Positions 12,601-23,897 of a DNA stretch of 64,000 nt are shown here, one piece after another. Under the pieces are notes generated by a model that ran no database searches, was not told the DNA's origin, and saw nothing but the letters and a program-made list of their open reading frames with translations. The translations under genes and the position numbers were made by a program. How positions within the stretch are numbered: the first letter of the stretch is position 1; each line of letters starts with the position of its first letter. The stretch comes from Ciona intestinalis (lineage: Eukaryota; Chordata; Ascidiacea; Phlebobranchia; Cionidae): the NCBI RefSeq assembly GCF_000224145.3, contig NC_020174.2, forward strand, positions 4,593,026-4,657,025, given 5' to 3'.

Positions 12601-14196
12601 ACTTATGCTGATGACTCCGAAGTTTCTGAACACTTTTGCTGGATGTGTGCTGCCTAAAAGTTGTTATACAGTGGTTATAATAGATGGTGTCCAACTAAAA
12701 AAATATAAACCAAACTTTTATCTACTGCTATGTTTTTTAGCATTGTCACACAAACACAATAGTCACCAAACAACCTACCATGGTGCATTACCCCCACTGT
12801 GATATAAAGGTTTATAGCAACGCACAAAACAATTTGCGGCATGCTTCTGATGTTGTGTCAATATTTACAAAGGTGGTGGCAACTAGTGACGAAATATTTG
12901 GTTAAGCTGGAGTATAAATTGATTTTTAATTAACGTGTTCAGTTTGGATTATTTAATGTTTCATATTTGTCATTGTCAGTCATTGCTTCTGTTCAGTGTT
13001 TAAAGTAGATTTTAGTGTAAAGTTCCCTAAAGAAATGTACTACTATTTTTTAGACTATAATAAAAAAATAAAACTATTGATTTAAAACAGCTATGTATAT
13101 CTTATAAAATGTTTAATGTAAATTTTAATGTACTGTTTCCTAAAACAATTTACTAATACTTTTTAGACTATTGTTTTAAAACAGCTATATATATCTTATA
13201 TAATGACCCCCACAAAACATCAGGTTTAAACAATTCTCGATCTGCCCCTACACCCACAGGTGAACAACGCACGTGGTTCCTCACACAAATAGAAATCGAC
13301 ACGAAGTTTCTACAAGACATTGAAGTACTCGACTACAGTTTATTGGTCGGGGTGCAACCTTTACAGAACGATGAAATATCAAGAAGTCGAAAACTTTCAA
13401 CTGTTATAAGTCGAGCTCAGAAGTAAGATTCGCTATGTTTGAATTTTACAACTTATTCTGACAATTTGTTATGTTTTTTCTTTAATTTACATTTGGAAGG
13501 TTATACTACTTTGTGTTGCAGTTTGTTTAACCTATTTAACAGTTTGTAAAAACATGATGTTTACAACTGCTAAAACGTTAGGTTTTCATTTATTCATTTA
13601 TTCTGATAGTGTAAGTCAGTAAATGTTGGAACTAATAATAAATTTAGTTTCACAAGATCCTTAACTAAGTCATTTCAGATTTTGTTAAAAATTAGCATCC
13701 ATTTTTTAGATCTGTATCGAAGTCCCACAGCATCAGTCCTCCCTTGCATCCAACCTTGGTTGATCCTCTCCAGGATGAGGAGCATCTTCCTGGAATGGTG
13801 GAGACAAACACCACCACCAATCCCAACCCCCCATCTCCACAATGCTCATGTGATTGCCAAGTCAGTCCATCGCTCAACTTGCAACGAGATGAAACACCAG
13901 GATCACCATTAACCCCACCACACGCAATGTATTGCACACGGGATGTTATAGGACCCGAAGAGTCGTTGAAACAGAACCGTCGCTTGCTACCTGATTATAG
14001 GAATGAGTTGCATGTGGTGGACGGAGAAGAGCGTTACTATGTTGGTATTATTGACTTTTTCACGAGATTTACACTGAAGAAACGTCTTGAAAACGCGTAC
14101 AAGAAACTTATTTATCCTCCTTTGTCATTCTCCACTGTTCACCCTGATGTGTTTGCTAAACGTTTTCGTAAATATTGGGAAGACCATACAGAATGA
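9630..14196 (+). CDS. PIP5KL1: Phosphatidylinositol-4-phosphate 5-kinase-like protein 1
   Basis: Eight exons in perfect phase: 9630-9797, 9989-10048, 10467-10627, 11394-11465, 12002-12092, 12403-12571, 13260-13422 and 13710-14196, total 456 aa. It shows the PIP-kinase fold motifs in order: glycine-rich SKSGQNFFLT (121-130), FMIKT with the ATP-binding Lys at 138, RARYDIKG (DIKG 205-208), VLDYSLLVG (Asp264) and YYVGIIDFF with the metal-binding Asp410. The C-terminus (NRRLLPDYRNELHVVDG, then LENAYKKLIYP and FAKRFRKYWEDHTE) closely follows vertebrate PIP5KL1, ending in HTE as that protein does. The N-terminus (RVRKRWKRRD) is very basic. The mammalian protein is described as a scaffold for type I PIP kinases with little or no activity of its own; here the main catalytic residues look intact. 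Exon 8 adds a Pro/Asn/Thr-rich linker (about 297-370). Tail-to-tail with the CLCA gene at 14630. Confidence 0.93.
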
Positions 14197-14629
14197 ATAT
14201 ACTTTTTGTAGCTGCTTATTATTTACCATAGGAAATTTTACCTTTGTGTTGTAGTCACACCGCATATAGTTTACTCTTCCAATGATTCATTATTAAAGTA
14301 ATTATATCAACTGTGGTAGCCAGTTATTGAATCTAATGTACCTTGGGTAAAAGTCAGTTGTGTGTCTTTTTTGTTGTTTTTATTTGTGGTAACTAACCAT
14401 CTTTACTGTGAAATAAATGTAGTTCGTGCAAACTAGTTTTGTGGAAATGTTACTAAGGAAGCAACTTTAGTAATAAAGTGAAAAATATTTCACCCACATA
14501 CGACACCCGACAAACAGTTTATTATTTTAAACCCCAGTACTATATTTGTATTTTAATTTAATTTTTTTATTATATATTTTCCACCGATTAAAGAAGTAAT
14601 AATTAGTGAATCTGCACAATAAAATTGAT
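14197..14629. other. Short convergent spacer
   Basis: 433 bp between the stop codons of PIP5KL1 (+) and the first CLCA gene (-). It must hold both 3' untranslated regions: AATAAA for PIP5KL1 at 14412 and TTTATT-type signals for the minus strand near 14560-14572. No other feature seen. Confidence 0.5.
14412..14417 (+). terminator. Poly(A) signal for PIP5KL1
   Basis: AATAAA 216 bp after the PIP5KL1 stop codon, the first canonical signal on this strand after the coding end. Confidence 0.5.
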
Positions 14630-17600
14630 TTAACATCCAGGAACATTATACGGCCAGTCGCAGTAACCCATTGTTGGGTTGAACACGAGACCAGATGGGC
14701 AAGACATCGTGTAGAGGATTCCTAAAGATATAAATATTGTCATTATTATTTGACACAAGAAGAGCTGAAAAATATTATTTGACATTGTGCCTGGTAGTAA
14801 AAGTAACAGAATGTAAAATATCTGAATTGTTGTAATAAAATTAACATTTTTATACCAGTTTAGTCGAAAAAAAAAAAGATCAATACGCATTATGCCTGGT
14901 AGCAGAAGTAATAATTTTTCGCAATTTAAAATTTCAGGAAATTTAGTGATTTAAAAAATGTAACAGCAAGATATTTACCATTGCTACAGTGGTAGAATAG
15001 TGAGCAGTCGTCAGGATCCGCAAATGCTATTTCTGTCAAGGATTGCCCCTTGCTGTCTTTACACGATGCTGCAATGTTCAAGAATAATTTAATAGGCGCG
15101 TTTATTCGACTCAGTCGTGTGGCGGGGCAATGATAGTTGACAGTTGGTATACCACAGGTGTTCTGCTTTACACCTCGTGCCCACTTACAAGTTACTTTGA
15201 TTGGTCATATTTTAGAGAAATTACAAACAAAGAATCGATAATATATAATTACCAGATGATGGTTGCAGTGGAGCTACATTTTCGGTTGCTGTTGTTGTTT
15301 GGCCAGGTTGGGGAGTCTGGCTCACTGAGGATGCAAAATATTTGCTTGTAATAATAATAACTTTTATTTGTTTTTTTCGATTCTGGTAGCAAAAGTTAAA
15401 AAATATTTACAACGAAAATACAGGATATACTCTCAAAATGACAGTGGGTAAAACACTCTCACAGTTAAAAACATGTTAACTTTTGAATAAAAAATATGCG
15501 TGGTCGTTACAAATAACAGAGTAGAGCCGTGCACACTCAATACTGTGCCATGGCGCGAACATATAAATTTTATACCACCAAACAATAAACAAATTTTCTT
15601 TCACCTGTTGAAGAAGGAAACACGACGTTTGAACATTCAGGAACGTGCTCAGGGAAATCACACACAGATAGATTTGGATTGAACACGGTTCCAGACTGAC
15701 ATTCTAACACCACAAGCTTACCGTTGCTGCACTGGTAAATGAGAATACAAACATTTTAATATGGGATTGATACGTATAAGGGAATAATCAGCAATACATA
15801 TACTTATGGAATTAATATAGAAGGCTGGGTAAAGATGAGACATGGGGTAAAATGGGATACCTTTTCACTTTCTATGGGTACCGATTTGTTGGTAGATGAA
15901 ACAAAATGCCACAGTATTCTCGCATTCCGAAAAAAAGTAAGGCAAAAGCGGTCACTGTTATTAAATATTCACATTCAGTGTTATACAAATGCAACAGTTT
16001 TAATAATTGAAGAAAATAATAAAAATAAGATCACCTGGTAAAAGTGTAGACAGTCTCCAGGTTTTTCAAATGGTTCCCCACTGATTGGTTTTCCATATTT
16101 GTCCAGACAAGATTGTGGTGGGGGGGCAAGAAAGAGATTCATCATTGCTACGTTAGAAACATCAGCAGTGTTGCCAGATGTGTCGGTTGCTCGCATTGCA
16201 AACCCAACTCTAAATTTATTGAAATTTGAAATTAATGTAATCTATTACTCATAAAGTTACATACTTGGTATATCCTAAGTGGGCATGCGGTGTATGAAAC
16301 AAAACACCTGTGTTATAATGACTGTCCTTGCTCCATCACGCAAGAATAAATAAGTTACCTACATCAATTTACCCACAAACTTACATACATCAATTCAACC
16401 ACTAAGTTACATACATGATACAGTTCCCTTCAATGATATAGCCTACATATGGTTGCAAAAAATAAAACTGTTGCAACTTAACTTAATTATATACTTACAT
16501 AACCATGTCTTCATTTGGAATATTTTGTATATTAATGACAAAACCTTCAATAGAATCAGCAGCACCAGGATTTGTTAAATCTCCCTCAATTACATCAATA
16601 GTTTTGACTTCATATCCAGATTGAAAAGATGTTACCAGATCACTCGCACTTTCATAAAGATATCGGATTTCATATTTGCTTGCTGTTAAAGAAATATGTA
16701 TGATCATTTGGAAGTCGTTTATTACAGGCTCAACATTTGTATGGGGGTTCGACAATGACACCATTGTGGACGTATCTGTCCTTGGGCAAGACATTTAACA
16801 CCATTGTCAGCCATACACAAAAATCACTATCCACAAAGTTACATATGTGGTAACTCAAAAGAAAGAACGAAGTGTATAAAACAGATGCCCGCCACGCAGG
16901 GATAAATAAGTTATATTTATTCGCTCATTTATACACCATAAAAGTATTTCTGTTTTATAATTAGTTTAACTTCCTCCCACCTCTGCCAGAGTCATAATCA
17001 TCACCAGGAGCTGTGAAAGTCAAAACGATTCCTTTATTTGGTTGCAAAGCATCAAGTTGGGTTGCTTTCAGATCAATGACTTTACTTGGTGGGAAATGAT
17101 CAAAATTTGAACCAGGTGGACTAGAAATTGACAATATTTTAGCTGGCCTATTAATACGGCAGTACTTTAACAAATTTGTTTATTTATGTTGTTACCACAA
17201 GTATGAAACAGGTCATAGTGCTGGACAATATTTTAGCAACAAATCTTTTACTATAAATTTACTGTTTAAATAACTTAAATTTGTTTCAGATAAACTTTAA
17301 AAAAGTAAAAACAATATTCCAATACATACGGGTTGTATGAGAAACCTCCTGGCGATACAACTCGTGAAAATGCTTCAATTTCGTTCACATTTGTTCCTTC
17401 AGATTTATGTAGGTTTGGATCGGTGAGTCCGTTAGGATTCGGTACCACTGTGCCTGGAGTACAAAGTAAGTATTAGTAAATTTTAAAAAGATTATTGCAT
17501 ACACAAATTGAACTCAATTTACTGAATCTGGAGTGCAAACTAAAAGTAATATATTTTAAAGTAAATAGCACAATTGGTTGAATATAAAAAAACAAAGTCT

Positions 17601-20600
17601 TCTTTATAAAAACACTTTTAACCAAAAGTAAGTTTTACCAAGTGTTGTTTTATTGCTATGTTCTATCTTTTTGTTTGTTAATCTTTAATATTTGCTACCT
17701 AATCAATTGACACACACAGGTTAATATATTATTATGATATTCAAACTAACCATCAGGTTGGGCATATCCAGGGTTATACGCAGCAGCTGAACGTTTTCTT
17801 TTCCTGCTCAGAACCGTTCTTCCGTCACCTTCCCCGGTTACTGTAATCTGGAAGCAGAAAATATAATTGTGTTAATATATTAATTGATTCTCATTTTGTA
17901 ACTTTTTGTTATTAATTTTTATGCCCAAGATGTTTTAACATTTCTCATTTTGCTGCTAATACCCTTCTCTTAATTGTTTTAATAATTTAATCTTTGTAAT
18001 CATTATAGAAAAGATAAAATAAATTTATGTTAACTACCCTACCTGAACTGAGTAGCGCCCAGCATCAGTGAATTTGGTAAAATACTTGGAATAAATTCCA
18101 TCCAAAGCTCTTACATCTGGTGCTGTATATAAAACATACTTTAATATTATACACTGCATGATGTTGCTTTAATACCCTACATGAAGATGAATGTAACTAT
18201 TTACCCCTTGCTATATAACCTGGGTGTTCTGTTTCATACACCTCTTGCCATGCGATTCCAATAAGACTTAACAAACATTAAAACAATTTTACATGTGTTT
18301 GAATTGTTTTGAGCCAACATACCAGATCCAGTATCTTCCAATCTTAAAGTTTTAACTCTGCCTTCAGTTGAAGTGATTCTGGCATCTACAGTGGCTCCTA
18401 TTATAGGTTCATATCCTTGCATTACCTGGAAATGTAATTAATAATAATATTCTTATTCTTACAAATCATTTCAAATTGATCTCACCATTACATAAACAAC
18501 AGTTTTTTTTTAATTTTAAATATAAAAATATGATTTTTGGCAAAACCTTGTAGAAGTTTTTACATTAATTCACCTTAGCATAAACAACAAGAGCTTGTCC
18601 ACCAGCAGAAATATCTGTGCTTGAAATTCCTGACTCAGCTATTATTGGTTCTGTATCTTCACTTGATGCCATTGAAGTTACCATAACGCTCACTGTTTGG
18701 GAATGTGAAGATGTCTCAATGCTGTAGCGCCATTTCCCTGCCTGTTTAAAATGTCACATTCATTACCATTACTGTATGACAATGATACCTTTCACTATGT
18801 TGGTGTATGTCTAGCATATGTAAGCGCAAGACGGGAGCATATAACATTAGCTGAGCTGTCAAGAAAATATTTCCCAACCATTAAAGCCCTTGTCCAAGAT
18901 CCTATGACATCCCTGGCTAAGGCACCTCACATATTTATAATAGGATGTGCATATACAATGTGGGGTGATGAACCAACACTGCCCTAAATTTTAGGCCCAT
19001 GGTGTGACATGCTGCAGGACCCCCCCCCCCTATAGAACATAATAGGTTTTACCGTGGCAGTTAAAAATTTGAAAGTTGTTGTCATGAGGTTTGTATCTGT
19101 TGTTATCACTGATGTATCATAGCATGTTGATCCTGGCTCACTGCAATAAATTTCCCCGTCTGGACTTGTCAGTTGGAAGGAGGGTGGCACGTCAATGCTG
19201 GACCATGAGAATGAGAACACAGTGTTTTTGCCAATGGTGGAATCAATACTGAATCTTCCATGAGCATCATCGTGACGGTTTAATGAATATGTGTTGCCGT
19301 AAACCTGAGGAAAAATGAATGACTTTATTTTGTCTCTCTGGTCACGATAATGAAGGTAGAATAATATACAAACGCGAAAAGGTGGAATTAAACTACAGTG
19401 GTTATAACATGCTTATGGTTAAAACAGAAATACAAAATTTTAAAATAAAAATAGACGTGACTGTTACACTTTAAAAAGATTTAATTAGAAAGGAAACAAT
19501 ACATGACTTCACCCAGTAACAATTATCAGTTTAATATCTTTAAAAGTAAACCAACAAAATATCTCATGATATTAAAACACTGAATCCATTATGTGTATAG
19601 TTAAATTACCTGGTATGTGTTTGTATAGAGATTTCCATCTGAAGATTCAGCAAGTTGTTTAAAAGTTTCTTTCAATCCAGTTATATCAGTCACATCATTA
19701 TAATACATAGTGCCTTTGGTGTCTTCTGTAAGTTGTTGCAATGCTCCATTACCAGATGCTCCGAAAAAGATAGAATCGACAACAACATGCTATTAAAACA
19801 ATAATACATTTTAACTAAAAACAAAATTTAGTTTTTTATCAGCCTGGTATAAAAATTGTTAATTTAAAAATGAGTTCATAAATATTTTATTTTAAACATC
19901 TTTCAAAATCGTACCGCTTCTATAGCATTATCACGAACATCATTTACATAAGGTGAGTAATTCTCTTCTCCATCAGTTAACACAATGAGTTGGCCTCCTG
20001 CTGGATCTCTACCTTGATTAGAAAGAACCTAAACAACATAATGTACTTTTTTATCCAAATTAATAATGCAGTATGTACTGTAACATGTTTATCCTCTCGT
20101 GGCGGGACAACAACAGTCGATACAACAGGGGTGTTCTGTTTCATACACCTTGTATCCGTTTATCAGTGTAACATTTTAAAATTATTTCTTATATACTGTG
20201 GCTGACAATTAAGACAATCCATTAAATTAGAGGCAGGCAGCTAATTGCTGTGCGGAGGCGGTAAAAATAAAAATAAATGTAAAACTTGGCTATGAAATAG
20301 CATTATTATTGGTAACATTAATAAATATTTGATTGTATCTGAAATTACAATAGGATGAACATGTTACCTCTATGCCATTCAATATACCACAGCCTATGCA
20401 CGTGCTTCCATCAGGTTGACCAGGCAATCTAGATGCCAAATATTCTCGATCAGCCTTATTTTCTATTGATACCAATTGTGAGAGGGTGGTAGCAGTATAA
20501 GAGAACTCTACAATTCCTGCTTCAGCTCCTTTAGGGATGTATGTCATAATGAAATCAGTAGCTGCTTGCATCATGTATTCATAATTGGACTGTAGAAATA

Positions 20601-23151
20601 TTATCATAATGTTTCAAAAATAATGAGATCAACGAAAGTAATCTTTCTATGTGAACAAGTCTTTTTGAAATATTAAAAAAAAATCCAACAAACACTTTCT
20701 TACAAAAGGTATATTTTGCCTAAAACGGCATCACCAGTCTCTTCAAGTGTGTTTTTTTTCAAAGCACTTGATCGTTACTGGTGTTTTTTTACAAGAATCA
20801 TCCAACTTCATTAGCACTAGATCAGAGCCAGATTTACAGAATTTGTTATAATTGTACAATGATGCATACATACCCCAGACATGCTTCCAGAAGTATCCAA
20901 CACCAAAACATATCTGTTTGTTGGTTGTTGTCGAACATTAATTGTTGGAAGAATATTTTCCAATGTTGGATTTGGATGATTGACAGCATTGAAATCCCTG
21001 GATGCCATCATGATTTCCCATACACTTCTTTGGTCACAAAGTCTGTTGTGTTCATTCGGTGCCTCCTTGTTGTGCAAGTTGGTTGGGTCATTTGTATCAT
21101 TGTGGCAGAAATCAACGACCTGTACAAGAATATGAAGTAAGATGAACCCAGATAGGCAGTGTTGTGAATGAATGTTTTATACACTTCGTGCCTGCTTACA
21201 AGTCACCACGTATTAAACTTAAATATCCATGGCAGGGCACCAATAGTCATTATTAATATTATTTTTCATACTCCCCCAGTTACAAGTCACCACATTTCAG
21301 CTTTGTAGGTGATGTATTTTAACCCACCATGAAGATGCAGAATCACCTGGTCTACAAACTGATGCGACAGGAGAGAAGCACTTAAGTCATCTGGTTGGCC
21401 GAGTTCACTAAATGGGAAGAACAAGCAACCCTCTAATGGGAGGAAATTGTTGTTTGGATCTGAGGTACAGTGCTCCAGTTGGTTACCATTAGCCGGGTTG
21501 GGGTAACGTGTCACTCCACCAAGGGCCAATGGGCATCTGTAGTTAATATTTGCAGTGAATGCACAATGCGAGTAATATTTACAGGATACAATTATATTAC
21601 TGCAGTTTTAACAAGCAACAAGGGCACCATGATAGGCGCAAGTCCTTGGACATGACACTTAGGAAGGTCAACCCAAAGTTACATACATGGTAACTGGCCA
21701 TGTAAGGAGAAATCAAACATATATTCATAACCATAGAGTTAGTTTACCAAAACAGAGTAAACAAGATAATTAATTTATTGAAAGTATTTTACCTTGTAGC
21801 TTCCATGTATGGTTGACCACCTCCTCTGTTGCTATAATAGAAAGGAGCATATCCCTCTGATGCATATTCATCATATACACCCCATCTTAAGTGAGCCCAT
21901 TCGTGAACAAGAGCCTTGCCTATGTGTTGTTGAGTTCAAAGTATAATAATTACTGTAAGTCTTAAAAAGGTATTCTAGAAATCATTTTTTTTTAAAATTT
22001 TTTTAAGGACTAATATTTTGTCTTCTATACAGCGAAACAGCATCATGGTTTGGATTTTTAGGATATTTTACCCACTGTATCACAGCGACAAACTGTAGTA
22101 TTGATATTGAAAAATATATATCGTTTTAGTTTAATTATTGCTAATGATTAAAGAGAAAACCCTTACCTTTGTTTCCATAGTTTTGTTCATAGCCGGCTTG
22201 ACTTAAGAAATTTGGTGTCAAATGAATGTATTCTCCTGGGTCTCCACATTGTTGATATTGGATTGTGTATGGAGTGTCCATGTATTGTGGGTTGGGGTCA
22301 GCTACTATTATATCGGCCTAGAACAAAAATAAATAAATTGTAAATATATAATTTTCTTATTGAGTTTCAATATATTGTACAACCTGAATTTGAAAAATAC
22401 ACTTATGGTTGTTAAAATTTTCAGCCATATTTGTTTTCAGCCACAAATTATGTATTTTATTTTCACCTTATTATATACTTGACCATGTGTTGCTTGTGTA
22501 TAACTCCCTGTCCATGTAGAAGGCACAAGGATGGTTACTTCACCAAAGTAAGCTCGGTTCTTGGTGGCTGACCATAATATTGGGGAAGCTTCATTTAATA
22601 AGGTCTGGAATAAAGTTTTGAAGTATTAAAGATTGGTGTGTAATTGAATTGAGAAAAATAAAGCAGCCAAATAAAATACTTGTTTGTCCTTGTATGGTGG
22701 GGGAAAGGAAATTTGTTATAACAGAGGTGTTTTGTTTCATACACCTCGTGCCTGCGTATGAGTTACCATGCATGTAGCTTATTTTTACTCTTTGTAAGTG
22801 ATTACCTATTATTTAGAATACTGGGTAGTAGCAATTAGCGCTAAGTGTCCTGCCAAAAAACACATATGCCCACAATGGTAGCAGAATCAAGCCTTGAACC
22901 CAGAACCATAGGGTTAGAAGCAAGTGCGCTAATCATTTTGCCACAATGTATTAATTAATTTAAACTTCAATGCTTATTAATGTATAGTTGTCTACCTTAA
23001 TATTATCAACCAGACTTGCATCCTCTGGTATAGAAGGGTTGATTGCAACAACAATTCCTTCATAACCGTTATTCACTAAATTAACTTCACTAAATACCCC
23101 GTATACACTCACTGCTACAGAAAGCAGTAGGAATAGCTTACATAAATACAT
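14630..23151 (-). CDS. CLCA-family metalloprotease/VWA protein with two C-terminal chitin-binding domains (copy A, intact)
   Basis: Twenty-two exons in phase, 1084 aa. Exons, high to low: 22996-23151, 22467-22604, 22167-22317, 21793-21919, 21347-21536, 20874-21119, 20368-20589, 19915-20028, 19610-19789, 19053-19304, 18574-18741, 18323-18425, 18043-18122, 17751-17847, 17330-17453, 16981-17147, 16499-16682, 16035-16209, 15605-15731, 15253-15324, 14979-15068, 14630-14721. A signal peptide ([12 protein letters not shown]) starts the protein. The CLCA metallohydrolase motif [17 protein letters not shown] has its zinc site at H154, E155 and H158. The VWA domain opens [14 protein letters not shown] with an intact MIDAS DxSxS (D329, S331, S333). 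A beta-rich/FN3-like region follows. Two six-cysteine peritrophin-A (CBM14) modules occupy about 934-991 and 1027-1084, joined by a Thr/Pro/Gln linker. Vertebrate CLCA proteins are secreted, self-cleaving mucus components and channel modulators; they lack chitin-binding domains. No transmembrane segment is seen at the end. I infer a secreted protein anchored to chitin. Confidence 0.92.
15110..15210 (-). mobile_element. SINE tail fragment in a CLCA copy A intron
   Basis: GTGGCGGGGCAATGATAG, then CACAGGTGTTCTGCTTTACA and CTCGTGCCCACTTACAAGTT: antisense tail of the tRNA-derived SINE family. Confidence 0.55.
18880..19045. repeat. Dispersed short element (GGCCCATGG-type) in a CLCA copy A intron
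   Basis: Contains the landmarks of a second short repeat family: CATATACAATG(T)GGGG, CCTAAATTTTAGGCCCATGG, and CATGCTGCAGGACC followed by a run of C and TATAGAAC. Similar stretches occur near 26700-26850, 29030-29160, 33590-33670, 37340-37440 and 59565-59740. Confidence 0.5.
22680..22947 (-). mobile_element. Near full-length tRNA-derived SINE, antisense, in CLCA copy A intron 1
   Basis: Read on the minus strand it starts with a tRNA-like head, TGATTAGCGCACTTGC and then TCTGGGTTCAAGGCTTGATT. These correspond to RNA polymerase III box A and box B positions. CTGCTACCATTGTGGGC, the cysteine-free body and the tail TGTATGAAACAAAACACCTC follow. The best complete member of the family in the window. 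Confidence 0.7.
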
Positions 23152-23190
23152 AGTGACTTCAAATAATTAATATATAAAATCCTGAGCTGA

Positions 23191-23198
23191 CTTATATA
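23191..23198 (-). promoter_or_regulatory. TATA box of CLCA copy A
   Basis: TATATAAG on the minus strand, 40 bp upstream of the ATG at 23151. This places transcription start very close to the start codon, so the leader would be very short unless it is trans-spliced. Confidence 0.5.
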
Positions 23199-23897
23199 CA
23201 ATGCATAACTCCAAACATTGTGTTGCAGTTTATAAATAGCTGTTTTGTAGAGTGAATGTGAATCCACCATCTGTACCTTACTTTTAATGTATTTATTTTG
23301 ATACTTAAAAGCTTTTGAAGAGTTTTACAAACACTTCCAGCTACCATAACCTCGTATATGAGGCCACACCTGTTGTTGTGTTATATTATGTCTATGTGTT
23401 ATTGATAGACTAGATGGTTATCAAACATCTTGAAGAGCAACACAAACAAAATTTCTATTTCTGTACTTGGGACAGACTTATTCTAAACCACAAGTGTTTT
23501 CTATGGCAAGTACTTGCAAATATTAATTAGACTTTGTAACTCATTCACAAAAATATTTATTATTTTATTTGAATTAGGAATTAGGGCGGAGCAAGTCTTT
23601 GCAAGTTTATGTTAAATGCAAAAAAAACTAATTTAAAGGCAATTAGTGTTTAACGATTAAATAGCTTAAATGATTTATTAATAAAAAATAAAAATGACTG
23701 ACTTTAATCTCAGAGTTAATTGAATAAGTTTCATGATATTTTATTATTCAAACAGACATCCTAAATATAAATTAAACACAAGAAACATAAAATTAGCAAA
23801 GACCATCTGTATAAACATTAAAAATACATTAATTAAAGTTAAAGAAATCTGATTAAAAATAATGGAATTATCTTACGAATTGATTTGAATTAATTGA
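23199..23897. other. Spacer between the two CLCA genes
   Basis: About 700 bp between the stop of copy B (23898) and the TATA box of copy A. AT-rich. It must hold the 3' untranslated region of copy B and regulatory DNA of copy A. AATAAA-like minus-strand signals lie near 23680-23700 and 23740. No gene seen. Confidence 0.45.
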
